A stretch of 64,000 bases of DNA from Prorocentrum cordatum (lineage: Eukaryota; Sar; Dinophyceae; Prorocentrales; Prorocentraceae). The position numbers were made by a program, and so were the translations under genes. Below, piece by piece: positions 22,212 through 32,129 of this stretch (within the stretch, counting starts at the first letter, position 1; each line of letters opens with the position of its first letter). The stretch covers positions 30,001-94,000 of the forward strand of contig CAUYUJ010009480.1 in the NCBI GenBank assembly GCA_963575745.1. Direction: 5' to 3'. The notes below the pieces were generated by a model. The model saw only the letters and a program-made list of their open reading frames with translations, made no database searches and was not told the DNA's origin.

Positions 22212-22540
22212 ACCGCCCGGACGTCCTTTCCCCGAGCGTTTTTCCCGATTCCGCGCGTGTATGTGTCCCCCAGATGGCCCAAGTCGAGGAAGAAAAAACG
22301 GCATAAACACAAACTTTCGACACTCCGCGCAGATTTCTTGGATCTGCGCCAGACCCCCCTCCTTGCCGCGCGGAACGCGCAAGACGCGGTGCCGGAGGCG
22401 CCGCAGGGGGGGTCCAGCGCGGAACCAAGAAATCCGCGCGGAGCGCCGAAAGTTTGTGGTTATGCAGTTTTTTCTTCGATCCAACGGCTCCCCAATGGTC
22501 CTCGCCGAGAAAGAATGCGCACGTCTAGAGGCCTCCCAGA
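22212..22540 (+). mobile_element. MITE family H copy split by a family A copy
   Basis: Outer arms CCCGGACGTCCTTTCC (left) and GCGCACGTCTAGAGGC (right) plus AATGGTCCTCGCCGA match family H (16211, 20092). Family H is about 110 bp when whole. Here it is opened by a complete family A element at 22288-22485, so A arrived after H at this site. Confidence 0.75.
22288..22485 (+). mobile_element. MITE family A copy (best-preserved), nested in family H
   Basis: Long inverted arms: GAAGAAAAAACGGCATAAAC and CACAAACTTTCG at the left pair with CGAAAGTTTGTGGTTATGC and AGTTTTTTCTTC at the right. Inside these, ATTTCTTGGATCTGCGC pairs with CCAAGAAATCCGCGC. The core contains GCGCGGAACGCGC and GCCGGAGGCGCCG palindromic blocks. 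The whole element can fold on itself. It has no open frame of interest. Confidence 0.9.
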
Positions 22541-22750
22541 TGGGGACCCAGTAGACGGGGCCAGAGAATTGCGCCAATTCGCCGCTGCATCACAGATACA
22601 TCGACGATGCATCGACGACGCATCGGCGACGTCGGCGATGCGTCGGAGACGTCGGCATGGAGCAAAGGGCTCCACATCGAGCCGCATCGCCGATGCATCG
22701 GCGGCGCGGAGCGATCCTCCGAACCCCATCTACTCCGACCCCATCTAGGA

Positions 22751-22905
22751 TTCAGTCGGGCACGCCCCTCTACAGGAGGAATGTTCAAAACTTGTCAAAC
22801 AATGATAACGGGAAGATTTTCGGAGTATGTTTTTATTGCAAAATGTTTGGCTATTCTTTGTTTTTCGTTCAAAAGTCCGCCTGTAAGGAGACACGCCCCA
22901 CTTAA
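22751..22905 (+). mobile_element. MITE family B copy
   Basis: Left end TTCAGTCGGGCACGCCCCTC with TACAGGAGGA; right end GCCTGTAAGGAG with ACACGCCCCACTTAA. The AT-rich interior lacks the AGTCCCCAGACT block of longer copies. Confidence 0.8.
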
Positions 22906-22922
22906 ATCCAGGAGGCCTCGAA

Positions 22923-23112
22923 TTAAGTCGGGCGTGTCCCCATACAGGGGGATTTTCGACGAAATATGAAAATACCCCCAAAATAATCCCAAAATAGTCC
23001 AACAATGGTCTGGGGACTATTTTTGAATATTGTTTGACCTTTTTGGGGCATTTCTGGGATATCTTTTATTTTTCGTCGAAAATCCCCCTGTAGGGGGACA
23101 CGCCCGACTTAA
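22923..23112 (+). mobile_element. MITE family B copy, complete
   Basis: Begins TTAAGTCGGGCGTGTCCCC with TACAGGGGGATTTTCGACGA and ends with the inverted counterpart, TCGTCGAAAATCCCCCTGTA then ACACGCCCGACTTAA. The inverted ends are about 42 bp with one or two mismatches. Both ends carry TTAA. The centre has GTCTGGGGACTATTTTTGAA and an AT-rich spacer. Confidence 0.92.
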
Positions 23113-23137
23113 CTGTAGAGGGACACGCCCGACTTAA
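23113..23137 (+). mobile_element. MITE family B, right-end fragment
   Basis: CTGTAGAGGGACACGCCCGA then CTTAA repeats the right end of the preceding copy directly next to it, so one end is duplicated in tandem. Confidence 0.75.
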
Positions 23138-23239
23138 GTCCAGGAGGCCTAGCATACGCCCTAGCGATGCCACAGTCGTTAACCGTGTCGGCTGCAGCCC
23201 CCGTAGGAGGGGGCCCGAGGCGCGAAGGGCACGAGCACG

Positions 23240-23435
23240 CGAGGAAGAGGAGGAGGAGGAGGAGGAAGAGGAGGAGAAGGAGGAGGAGGAGGAGGGGGAG
23301 GGGGAGGAGGAGGAGGAGGACGAGGAGGAAGAGGAGGAGGGTGAGGAGGAGGAGGAGGAGGAGGGGGAGGAGGAGGAAGAGGAGGAGGGGGAGGAGGAGG
23401 AGGAGGAGGGGGAGGAGTAGGAGGAGGAGGAGGAG
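23240..23435. repeat. AGG/GGGGA microsatellite tract
   Basis: AGG run with GGGGAGG interruptions. Confidence 0.95.
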
Positions 23436-23626
23436 TTTTGCCTGGCGAGCAATGCTTGCTGTGCTGAGCTCAGCTTGCGCGGCCTACTACTTCTAAGGCC
23501 GCCGGCGCACTGATGAATTAATCTCCTCGCCGAGACGGTACGTCGGGAGGGGGACTCGGGAGGACCTGTCAGGAGGAAGGGAGACGATGGGGCGAGGAGG
23601 CAGCGGAGACGGCCGGAGTCGACCGC

Positions 23627-24043
23627 CTAGTCGGACATTTCGGGAGCGCCGGTGTCGTCCCCCTTGCCCTCGCCGGAAGAACCCAAGGCGTCCCCGAAAC
23701 GAGAATCAAATACGAACGCACCTAGCGGCATCGGCCGATCGTCCGCGAGCGTGTGGCCAGTCCGAAAATCTCGCGACTCCCATAAACGGTTGAGTCGGAA
23801 AGCCGTGGCCGAGCCTCGCACGATGCCTCTTGAGCAAGACTGCGCTAAGGAAGCGGCGTTCTCGCGAGAATAGCTGCCACAAGCACAACAGAACACATAA
23901 TGATGCACACTCCACAGCCTGTGCCGTCTACTCACGCCCTCGCACTTGGCAGGAAGGCTGGATGAAACAAGGCCGCTGCGCATGCACCGCATGCGACGGA
24001 ACCGCACGCGCAACTTTACACAAGGTCGTGGCGGCCGTCGCAC
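23627..24043 (-). pseudogene. LINE C-terminal zinc finger, shifted frame
   Basis: 138 codons. Residues 47-100 read VHHYVFCCACGSYSREN, then LAQSC, then FRLNRLWESRDF. Their order (H, CxxCGxY, LxxxC, LxRL) is that of the C-terminal finger in dinoflagellate LINEs. The frame is shifted from the RNase H frame near 24020, and an acidic Gly-rich tail (DALGSSGEGKGDDTGAPEMSD in parts) ends at TAG. The same finger appears alone at 21185-21365. Confidence 0.65.
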
Positions 24044-25848
24044 GGGGCGATGCGCCCGGGTGCAGAAGGGCCCTCCCTCTCCTCCAGGACGCGATTGCTC
24101 TCCTGCTGAGGAAAAGGCCAGGCGTGGAGGAATCGCCCGACATACTTGCCAACGACCTGTGCAAGTTGGTGAGCACCGATGACCCTCCGCTCGGCCTCAG
24201 AACTTTTGGGGTGGAGGGCTGCACCTGCTTTGGCCGCGGTGTCGGCCTGCCGGTTGCCGAGGCGAAAATACCGAGAATCGTCGAACTGGAAGTCGTCGGA
24301 GACTCTGGCATGCCCCTTGACTTGGCGAACCTGAAACCCAAACTCGAAATCGTCAAGGGCATCCCAAATCATCGTCCACACATCGGCCGCCACGCAGCCC
24401 GAGTGAGTGGTCTCTGTCCTGCCGTTGGCGAAGGACGTCACAACCCACAAGCAATCAGAGAAAAGCGTGTTACCACCTGCACCGCGGTGACGGAGACAGG
24501 CTAGCAGAGCCCATCCTTCGGCGATCTCTGAATCCTGTATCCGGCCTGGCACTGGGCCGTACATTGAACGAACAACTGCGCCTAGAGGGTCGATCTGCAC
24601 CACTCCCCAGCCCGTCCTGCAAACCACGGGATCCCCCTGCACGATCGATGACACTGAGCCGTCGCCGAAGACATCTCCCTCTAGGTGCCCTCCGCGCGGC
24701 CGAACCTGCCAGCGCACAGAAAATTCATGGGCAGGGGAAGGGAGGAAGGGGCGAGGATCGGGCACGTGAGCGTGACGCCACAAGCACCATTCAGGATGCG
24801 CCCGTTCAGCTGCCTTCGCTCTATCAGCCATGTCGCAGTCGCGTCGCCACAGCCGAGTGACGGGGCAGTCGCGCCAGGATGCACGCTGTAGGGGGCCGCC
24901 TGGTCCGCCGCAGCACGGGCAGCAGGCGGAAGCCTGCAAGCCTGCAGCGCGCCGACGAGCAGCGCCCCAGATACCGTTCCCGACGATCGCCCGCGCGAGG
25001 CCACGATGTCGACTACTCCAGTCGGCACTCGGGGAGCGCGTGGCCAGCGCGCGCAACGGCTCCAGGTACGGCTCGCGCGGCAGGTCGCGGAGGTAGTCGT
25101 GGCGGTCCATGCCGCCGCGCAGCAACCACCTCTCTAGCGAGCGCCGCGCCAGGACGGCGACCGCCTTGGGGCACGTCTCGGTCATGTTGATGGTGATGCC
25201 GTCGTCGGTGCGGAAAGTGGGCGCACTGGAGACGACATGCCATCCCATGTGCCTGGCAGAAGCAACAGCCGCCCCCACGGGGCCCTTGACCAGCAGCCAG
25301 ATCTTGCCGTGGCCGCAGTTGGTGAACGCTGCGTCCGCATCGTAGACGAGCTTCGTGAGCCAGTCGCGCCGCGCCCAGGTGTCCCACGCGGCGCGCGCGA
25401 GGTTGGCCACGGGCCCGACGGTGGACGCATCAGCGGGATCCACCATGTGGGGCGATGCCTGGAGGGCCAAGTCCATCGTCGCCGAGCGGCCGTGCACTCT
25501 GGGGTAAAGCGCAAGGTGGGCTGCGCGCCGCAGCGCCGCGATGCGCCACCAAGCGCGGCCCGCGACCCCGTCGCCGTACGTGCCCACCGGCACCAGGCCC
25601 AGCGATACGAGGGAGCGGCAACGCCCCTTGGCCTTCCGGAGCACTCGTACCCTTGCTCCCCTGCGTCGAGCCTTGTCCTGCCGCGTCTGGCGCACCGGGC
25701 AGCGGGCCCGCTTCTCGCATGCGTAGTCGACCCCCAGGTTCCTGGCAGAATGCTGCACGCACCCCTGCAGCGACGGGCACCGACTTACCAGCATCGTTGA
25801 CACCTCCGCGGGGTCGCCGACGACGCACGTCTTGGCCTGCTGGGCCAC
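24016..25848 (-). pseudogene. LINE C-terminal part with RNase H domain
   Basis: Longest frame of the element, 610 codons. Residues 300-345 carry a CCPCCGG...C...C cluster. From residue 390 an RNase H fold is readable with all acidic positions in place: Asp396 in VFGDGSVS, Glu441 in SEIAEGWALL, Asp465 in LFSDCLWVV and Asp536 in GNRQADTAAK, with KGHA at 511-514. This domain would degrade the RNA of the RNA/DNA hybrid. The true C terminus is in another frame (next entry). The intact catalytic set contrasts with the decayed reverse transcriptase and suggests a young inactivation. Confidence 0.8.
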
Positions 25849-26790
25849 GGGCTCGTGTCCCGCAGCTCGTCGCGCATGCGGTGGTACGCCTGCGCGAGCT
25901 GACCCGTGAGCGACACCATGGAGCCCATGCGCTGGAGCCGGGTGTCGCCCATCACGTTAACGATGTCGACGCTCTGCACCTTCGAGAGGACCATGTCGAT
26001 GAGCGGAACAAGGTATAGCCGCATGGCCAAGTCCACCCAACTGCAACGGGCCACAGCCCCGCGGCGCGGCAGGCACTCCCCCAAGACAACCCCAGTGTAG
26101 CTGAGGTATCGTGGCATCGCGTGCAGCTGGACCAAGATGCGCAACAGCCGCAATGGAAAACGAAGGAGCCGGGCATGTGCGACCAGAACGGCCCAGATGA
26201 GCCTCTCATACGCCTTGCTGATGTCCAGCAGCACCGCGCAGGCGCGTTGGCCGCGGGCCACGGCCCACTCGGCTGACGCCCCGGCGACCCAAATGGCCAT
26301 GTCGCAGGATTTGTTCTCGACGCCGTACACGTAGGTCCGCGCCTGGGTCGATGCCCAACGAGCCCCAATGGCGTGGCGGTTCCAGCGGGTAAAAGGCCTG
26401 AGCGGTCCCGGGAACAGCCCGATCGTGCGCTTTCCCCCACTAGCCTTCGGCAGGAGCACCTCCTGCAGCGACCTCAACGGCGCTTGCACGCGCCCCAGCC
26501 GCACCGTGAGGCCCTAGATGTGGATGATGGCCGAGACGGCGGTCGGCGGCAGCATCGCCAAATGCCTTGGGCGCACCGAGTCGGCCCCCAAGTCTGCGCC
26601 GTGGGGAAAGGTCTTGGCGACCGTGGCAATGTCCTCGACCGGCGGCAAGGGCACATCTATGTCGTCCAGGTCACCCCACATGCTGGCATCGGTGGCGTCC
26701 CCCGAGCCCGCTGACCACAACTTGTGCCACGGCTCGATCTCGTCACGGGCCTCCTCTGCCAGCCCTTGCCCGACAGGGCCGACGCAGCCC
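25845..26790 (-). pseudogene. LINE reverse transcriptase domain, degenerate
   Basis: The lead TFPHGADLGADSVRPRHLAM is followed by an in-frame TAG at 26514, then VRLGRVQAPLRSLQEVLLPK with ASGGKRTIGLFP. The first catalytic box is VLLDISKAYERL. The later box is PRRGAVARCSW, where PxGxxxxCS would be expected. The YxDD active-site box is not recognisable: the matching stretch reads VDIVNVMGDTRLQRMGS. The enzyme is therefore dead by sequence. The frame changes near 25845 into the RNase H part. Confidence 0.7.
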
Positions 26791-26794
26791 ACGG

Positions 26795-27388
26795 CGCCTC
26801 ATCCTTGATCCAGCGGAACGCCTGCCTGGAGCCCTGGGCGTCGGTGGCCGACCTAGTCCAGTCAAGACATTCCCTGAATCGTGCGTAAACAGAAGCAGAA
26901 TCGCCGCGCTCGGCCTCAGCCCCCAGCTGCGCAGCAAGCTCCAGCACCTCGGCGTCCTCGCGCGCGCGGTGCTCCTCCGCCTCGTGCAGCGACTGCAAGA
27001 AGCTGAACATGTAGTGCAGCTCGGCGTTGCCCTCCAACTCCAAGCCAGAACGCATGGCCTCCATCACCTGCATGGTCTCGGCGATTGCCTTGACCTGCGG
27101 CGGCGGCTGGTCCCAGCGTGAAGTCGCCGGCTGGCTGGCCGCCTGCAGTGCCGCCGAATACGCCGCGGTGGCCTCCTCTAGCGCCAGCTTGCTGGCCAGG
27201 AGGCGGTCGTCGGCCTCCTGCAGCCGCTGCTGAGCCTCCTGGACCTGCTCGGCCGCTGCCGCCCGCGCAGCCTCCGCCCGCTCCAAAGTCTTGCGCCGGT
27301 CTCCCTGCCGCCAGAGCGCGCGCTGCAGCTGGGACTGCGGCGTGGGCACTGGCTTGGCTGGCGCGGCAACCGGGGTGGGCTGGGACAG
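26795..27388 (-). pseudogene. LINE coiled-coil segment
   Basis: About 200 codons, same frame as the finger part. The stretch RAEAARAAAAEQVQEAQQRL with QEADDRLLASKLALEEATAA has a heptad pattern of a coiled coil, followed by SFLQSLHEAEEHRAREDAEV. It ends with FRWIKDEAPWAASALS, after which the frame is lost near 26790 and the reverse-transcriptase lead continues one frame over (GKGLAEEARDEIEPWHKLW-like). No endonuclease signature separates the two. Confidence 0.6.
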
Positions 27389-27844
27389 CTAGGCCTGCTG
27401 CTCGCCCTTGAGCTCGATGCCGATGCCGCGCAAGCGCTCCAGGAGCTTAGCGTCGTCGCCGGCGGGGCCTGGCGCATCGGCCCTCGCGGCGGGTTCGGCA
27501 ACCCGGCCGCCTGCGGCGGCCGCGCTCCTGCCGCCGCCCTTCCGCTGTGCCGGGGGAGCTCCACGATGAGATCGTTTGCCAGCCGGTATCTCGGCGCAAG
27601 CGGCGCGCTCGGCCTCGAGCACGCTGCCGCAAGCACGGCAGTGGCTGCGGCAAGCCCAGTTGGTCGCCTCCCCGCACGCGCAGCCCCAAAAAGGCTCGCG
27701 CGGGCAGATCGGCGCAGCATCGGCCGCAGCTGCACGCCAGGGCGGGCTGGCCCCAGGGAGCCGCTGGACGCCGCCGCCGCCGCCGCCAACGCGTCCTTTG
27801 CTGCTCCAGCCCGGCGGCTGCCCGCGCTTGCGGCCATCCGGCAT
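27389..27844 (-). pseudogene. LINE N-terminal part with Cys-rich finger
   Basis: The frame starts at an ATG (MPDGRKRGQPP...) and ends at TAG 151 codons later. Residues 53-73 read WGCACGEATNWACRSHCRACG in two parts (WGCACGEATNW, ACRSHCRACG). Cysteines at 55, 57, 65, 69 and 72 and Asn62 resemble a RanBP2-type finger with shifted cysteines. An Ala/Pro/Gly-rich linker follows. After the TAG the same frame continues directly into the coiled coil (LSQPTPVAAPAK...), so the stop looks like a single point change. In related elements this region is thought to bind nucleic acid. Confidence 0.65.
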
Positions 27845-27906
27845 GGCGGCGTGTGTAACTCGTATTTGGGTGAGCCCGCGGGCCCAGAAAGCTGGTGAGG
27901 TCGCGA

Positions 27907-28006
27907 NNNNNNNNNNNNNNNNNNNNNNNNNNNNNNNNNNNNNNNNNNNNNNNNNNNNNNNNNNNNNNNNNNNNNNNNNNNNNNNNNNNNNNNNNNNNNN
28001 NNNNNN
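27907..28006. other. Assembly gap (100 N)
   Basis: Exactly 100 N, the conventional length for a scaffold gap of unknown size. Frames crossing it are artefacts. Confidence 0.99.
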
Positions 28007-28321
28007 CCTGGGTGTATATTCCTTCTGATGGCCGACCTCGTGACGCTCATCTTCGGGGCCGCCCCGGCCCCGGGGAGGCCTTCCGCCCGGAGCGGCGGCG
28101 CCGGCGCGGCGGCCGCCAGGCCCAGGGCCGCCGCCGCGGACGCCAGCGCCCCGCGCCGGTCCCGCGGGCCGCCTGGCTGCGCGGGGGCCGCGGGGGCCGC
28201 CGCTGCGGCGCGGAGGGGCGCCGCGCGGCGCCGGGCCCGCCGCGCCTGGACGGGGGGGCACCACGACGCAGAGACGCCTAGGCCGAGCCTGGCCAAGGCC
28301 ACCCTGGGCTCATGTCGTTGA
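28007..28321. other. GC-rich stretch next to the gap, no supported gene
   Basis: Both strands show Ala/Arg/Gly-rich open frames; no domain is visible. It may belong to a gene cut by the gap, but nothing identifies it. Confidence 0.5.
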
Positions 28322-28506
28322 CATCGTGCTTCAGGACCGCATCCAAGAAATAATCTATCTCGATCACCCAGAAAGGTCACGAAACAGTGTCGAACGCGTC
28401 TCGCCTCCCGGGGCCCGACACGTGGAACCCTCCAGTGTCGGTACTTCCTTGGTGCTCGAAATCCTGTCTAGCGATCAAGGCTCAAGTAGGCTGGAACATC
28501 ATAACC
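28322..28506 (+). repeat. Dispersed repeat family I, copy 2
   Basis: Second copy of the block at 20790-20985 with the same order of shared words (AAATAAT, AACAGTGTCGAA, GGGCCCGACACGTG, TTGGTGCTCG, CTGGAACATCATAA). Identity is roughly 65-70% by eye. Confidence 0.75.
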
Positions 28507-28974
28507 CTGGGCCCGGGATCCGCGGCGTGTGCGCCCTCAAGGCAGGAGCACGCATGAGCGACGATCGAAGACGGGGGTCTTACGCGAGAGGGCAGGGCGG
28601 CCTTGCGCGGTGGCTTGCGCGGGCCGCCCGCGCGGCACGCCACACCGAAGCGAGGGCGCTCACGCGAGACCTTGCGCGGACAGCTTGCGCGCAAGTGTCG
28701 GCGCAGACGACCCCATTTTTTGCGTCGCTCACACACGGTCGGCCCGTACCATAAGGATGCGCGGTAAGCATTGAAGGGCCCTGGAAGGGCATGTCGGCGC
28801 TCTGCGAGCGGAGCGCGGCCAGCGAGAGTGGCCAAGGATGTGCCGAAGGGGCACGTATGCAAGGGTAACTACCCTTGGGAAGGATGCCCATCCTCACCGT
28901 GCGAGTCGACTGTATACGCGAAGAGGGACCCTTGGCAAAATGGACCTTTCGTGCGCGGCTTCACGGGGGACGCG

Positions 28975-29105
28975 GGGCGGCCAAACCTGGGCGCGCAAGC
29001 CGCTACACTCCCAGCCGCTGCTGCCGCTTCGCGCCCCGCGGTCGGGTCACCCCGGGGAGCCCGCACCAGAGGTCGCTCTGGCGAAGGGTCGCTCTCACGT
29101 CTGGT
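28975..29105 (+). repeat. Dispersed repeat family E, copy 1
   Basis: GGCCAAACCTGGGCGCGCAA, then GCCGCTTCGCGC, then GAAGGGTCGCTC and CGTCTGGTCGACTC, all shared in order with 50986-51113. Confidence 0.8.
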
Positions 29106-29540
29106 CGACTCCCCCTGCGATCTGACGCGGCAACAGAACACTGCGACACCGTAGAAATCGCGTCCGGAGCCTCGGGCCCCATCCTTCTGCCTCATCCTCC
29201 GAGCCGCGCCGGTCCGTGCGGGCCCCGGGGGGCCCGAGAACAGACGAACACGCCCGGCTCGACAACAGAAGATCACACACACACACAGACACACGCACGA
29301 CGTCTCGATTCTTTCGAGACACGGAGACCGGTGCCTCATCCCGAGTAGTTTCTTGACGGGCCCGAGGCCCGGCGAGGGGCCAACAACCACGAGAAACCTC
29401 CGCCTCGATCGATTTCTTCGAGACGCCCGATGTCTGGAAACTGTGTTATCAGGGCTAGGGTTTCTTTTATCCTCGATCGATGGGCCACTTTTCCACCACC
29501 ACTACCATATTCTGCAGGACGGGAGAAAGGGAGGATGGGG
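29106..29540. other. Intergenic stretch, no supported gene
   Basis: Contains ACACAC at 29275-29300 and a fragment TTCTTGACGGGCCCGAGGCC then CGGCGAGGG (29350-29380), related to the dispersed block at 44459-44939. A CGATCGATT/TCGATCGATGG pair flanks 29405-29480. Confidence 0.5.
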
Positions 29541-29544
29541 AGGT

Positions 29545-29870
29545 CGTCGTCCTCCTCATCCTCCTCCTCCTCCTCCTCTTCTTCTTCTTCTTCTTCTATG
29601 TATTAATTTCATGATTATTAGTATTATGCGTCTTCTGCGTCCTCGGCTTCTTCTGCTTCTGCTTCTGCTTCCTCCTCCTCCTCCTCCTCCTCCTCCTCCT
29701 CCTCCTCTCTCCTCCTCCTCCTCCTCCTTCTCCTCCTCCTCCTCCTCCTCCTCCTCCTCTTGCTCCTCCTTTCTCCTCCTCCTCTTCTCCTCCCCCTCCT
29801 CCTCCTCCTCCTCCTCCTCCTCCTCCTCCTCCTCCTCCTCCTCCTCCTCCTCCCTCCTGCCCCTCCTCCC
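29545..29870. repeat. CCT/CTT microsatellite tract
   Basis: Over 300 bp of CTC, CTT and CCT triplets, interrupted at 29597-29635 by an AT-rich patch. Poly-Leu, poly-Ser and poly-Glu frames are ignored. Confidence 0.95.
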
Positions 29871-29879
29871 TCTGGCCGG

Positions 29880-31585
29880 GGCACTGGAAAACCGGCCCAT
29901 CCTCGACGACTCCGCGCGCCCTCCCCGCGGCGGCGGCGGCGAGCGGCGGCGCGAGTGCGCACAGCCAGGCGGCGCCCAGGCGCCCGCGGGCGGCGGGGGC
30001 CCCGCCCGGGCGGCCTCGCGGCCGCGCCTCTCGGGCCGGGCGAACTGGGGAAGATAGCAAAAGGCGACAGCGAGGACGGCGACAGCAAGTATTACTACGA
30101 GCCGTGGACAGCACATGGCACATTTCTAGACTGACCTATGACCGTATTCGGCGCAGAAGCAACAGCATTAGATGAGGCTTCCCGGGAGGCTGCTGCCCTT
30201 CTTGCAACAAGAGTGCAGAAACAGCCGAAGTCTGAGGCTTCTTGGGCTGTCGCAAAGAAAGAAAGAGGGGGGTTGAGAATCAGCTCACGCAGCTGATTTT
30301 CCTGGCGCCTCCCGGCGCCAGGAGGCGCCAGATGTATCGAGGAATGGGCCCGGCGGCGGGGCTGAAACCGGCTGCATGCAGTAGATTTCGTAACTCCCCC
30401 TCTCCCCAGTATAGCCCCCCCTTTCGTTCGGCCCGAGCCTCCGGGGCTGCCCCGGCCGCGGCCCGGGCGAGGGGCGCGCAGGGGCGCGGGACGAAGCGAG
30501 GACGAGGAGCAGCTCGGGTGAGGGTACGTAAGTAAGCCCTGCCAAGGCGTGTTCGCCTGTTCCCGTCGGGCCCTGCAGGCCCTCGCAGACCGATGCGGCT
30601 CGACCAGAGGACGCAGGAAGGAAGGTGCGGCCTCGGGCTCCGGGCGTGGCTTTTTTTTGCGGTGCTGCACTTTTCGCGCTATACCCAGAGATCCGACGTC
30701 GTGTTTTTTTCAGTGCGCGGTCCCCCGAAGTCTCGACCCATTCCCCAGGACTGTTTTTTGACAGTCCCAGGGCCCGGCGAGGGCCCCTGTAGAGGCCGAA
30801 AATCGGAAACAACCTCCGCCTTGATTTTGTCAATGCGTTGGAGGTCTGGGCACGTCGGAGCTCTCAAGGAACCGAAGACCCCCTCGCGCGGGGAAACAAA
30901 AACAAGCACGGCGGGAGGCTTTTCGCCATGGTTTCGGCCTCCCGCGGGGGCCCTCGCCTGGCCCCTGGAGGTGGCCGTCCATAAAAGCGACTCGCGCGGG
31001 AGGAAGGACCGGTCCCCGCGGGAAGGGGTCAAGACCCAAGGGATCCGAACTTCGCGCTTCGCGCTCCGCGAAGCGCGAATGACTTCGCGCTCTCGCGCCG
31101 CCCCCCAGAGGGAGAACAGGAGGACACGGAGGAGGGGGGCAAGGAACGAGGACCGCAAAGCGCGAAGCGCGAATATTTTCGCGCCCTCGTGGGAGCCCTT
31201 GGAGACCTCCCGGGGTCGACGTTGCGACAAAATCATGACGTCGGGGGCCTGGGTTCGCGTGGGGGTGAATCGAAATTCTCTGAGATCCAGCGGCTCTGGG
31301 AGGTGTCTCGGGCGCCGCGGCCTTCTCAGAGCCTCCTGGAGCGCCCTGAGAGCGTTACGGGAACGCGCTGGAACGGATCCTCGTCCTGGCCACGTCCGAT
31401 GGTGGCCCGCGATGCGGGGTGCAGTGAGGGTTGGCGGCGAGCGAAGGGGGGAAACGAGAAGGGGCGGGCCTGCTCGGAAGACTCGGAAGTCCCCCGGCCC
31501 TCTGAGAAATCTTACGAGCCCTCCCCGAAGGCACAGAGGACCTCTCAGAAGGCGCGAGGGCATCCGAGGAGTCCCGCCGCCTTAT
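29880..31585. other. Intergenic stretch with a dispersed-block fragment, no supported gene
   Basis: 30681-30870 is a single copy of the block found inverted at 44459 and 46691: ACCCAGAGATCCGACG, then CGGTCCCCCGAAGTCTCGAC, CATTCCCCAGGAC, TTTTTTGACAGTCCC and GATTTTGTCAATGCGTTGGA. 31051-31079 is a hairpin. 31480-31570 has CTCTGAGAAATCTTACGAGC and CTCTCAGAAGGC words like those near 61460. No gene is recognised. Confidence 0.55.
31051..31079. repeat. 13-bp perfect hairpin
   Basis: TTCGCGCTTCGCG, three bases, then CGCGAAGCGCGAA. A related GCGCGAAGCGCGAATATTTT follows near 31158. Possibly a structure remnant of a MITE. Confidence 0.7.
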
Positions 31586-31587
31586 GT

Positions 31588-31787
31588 AGAGAAGGACAAA
31601 CGGCATAAAACACAAACTTTTGGCGCTCCGCGCAGATTTCTTGGATCTGCGCTGGACCCCCCTCCGTGGCGCGCGGAGCGCGCCAGGGGCGGCGCCGGTG
31701 GCGCCGCCAGGCCCCCCAGCGCGGATCCAAGAGATCCGCGCGGAGCGGCAAGCGCGGAGCGGCAAACGCTCACGTCTTCTTCTTAGA
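31588..31787 (+). mobile_element. MITE family A copy
   Basis: Left arm GGCATAAAACACAAACTTTT and GGCGCTCCGCGCAGATTTC. Core GGCGCGCGGAGCGCGCC and GGCGCCGGTGGCGCC. The right arm GATCCAAGAGATCCGCGCGG ends in a duplicated GCGCGGAGCGGCAA instead of the AAAGTTTGTG box, so the right end is rearranged. Confidence 0.85.
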
Positions 31788-32058
31788 TCCCGAGCTTCTG
31801 CTTTTCTCCTCCCCCCCCCTCGCTCGCCGCCGGGAGGGACACCATGGCCGCGGGCCGCACCGCCGAGGCCGCAGCGAGGCGGCCCAGCCCGCGCCCGCGG
31901 GCTGCAGAGCGGGCGGTCCCGCCTGCCTGCTCGCGCGCGCGCGCGGAGCGCCAGCCTGGGGCCAAAACGGGGCTACGGATGCGGCCAATCGTACTCCCCC
32001 GCCGCCTCTCTGAGGAGGCGGGCTTCCCCCCCCAGAGCGGCACGCGGACTGGAGCCCT

Positions 32059-32125
32059 TCCTCCTCCTCCTCCTCCTCCTCCTCCTCCTCCTCCTCCTCC
32101 TCCTCCTCCTCCTCATCCTCCTCCT
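32059..32125. repeat. (CCT)n microsatellite
   Basis: Nearly pure CTC run, with a further patch to 32165. Confidence 0.95.
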
Positions 32126-32129
32126 CCTC

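Larger units (their letters stand above)
23627..27844 (-). mobile_element. LINE-type non-LTR retrotransposon, nearly full length but inactivated
   Basis: On the minus strand the order is: an N-terminal Cys finger with its own Met (27844), an Ala/Glu-rich coiled coil, a reverse transcriptase, an RNase H and a C-terminal finger. The parts lie in three frames and are broken by TAG codons at 27389 and 26514 and by frameshifts near 26790, 25845 and 24020. No apurinic-type endonuclease is seen between coiled coil and reverse transcriptase, although this class usually has one there. The missing part suggests an internal deletion. No poly-A tail or target duplication was found. The 100-N assembly gap begins only 62 bp beyond the start codon, so the 5' end may be incomplete. 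Confidence 0.85.

Noticed and set aside
27178-28380. A 400-codon frame running through the assembly gap
   Set aside because: It crosses 100 N and is in a different frame from the LINE finger and coiled coil. It exists only because unknown codons contain no stop.
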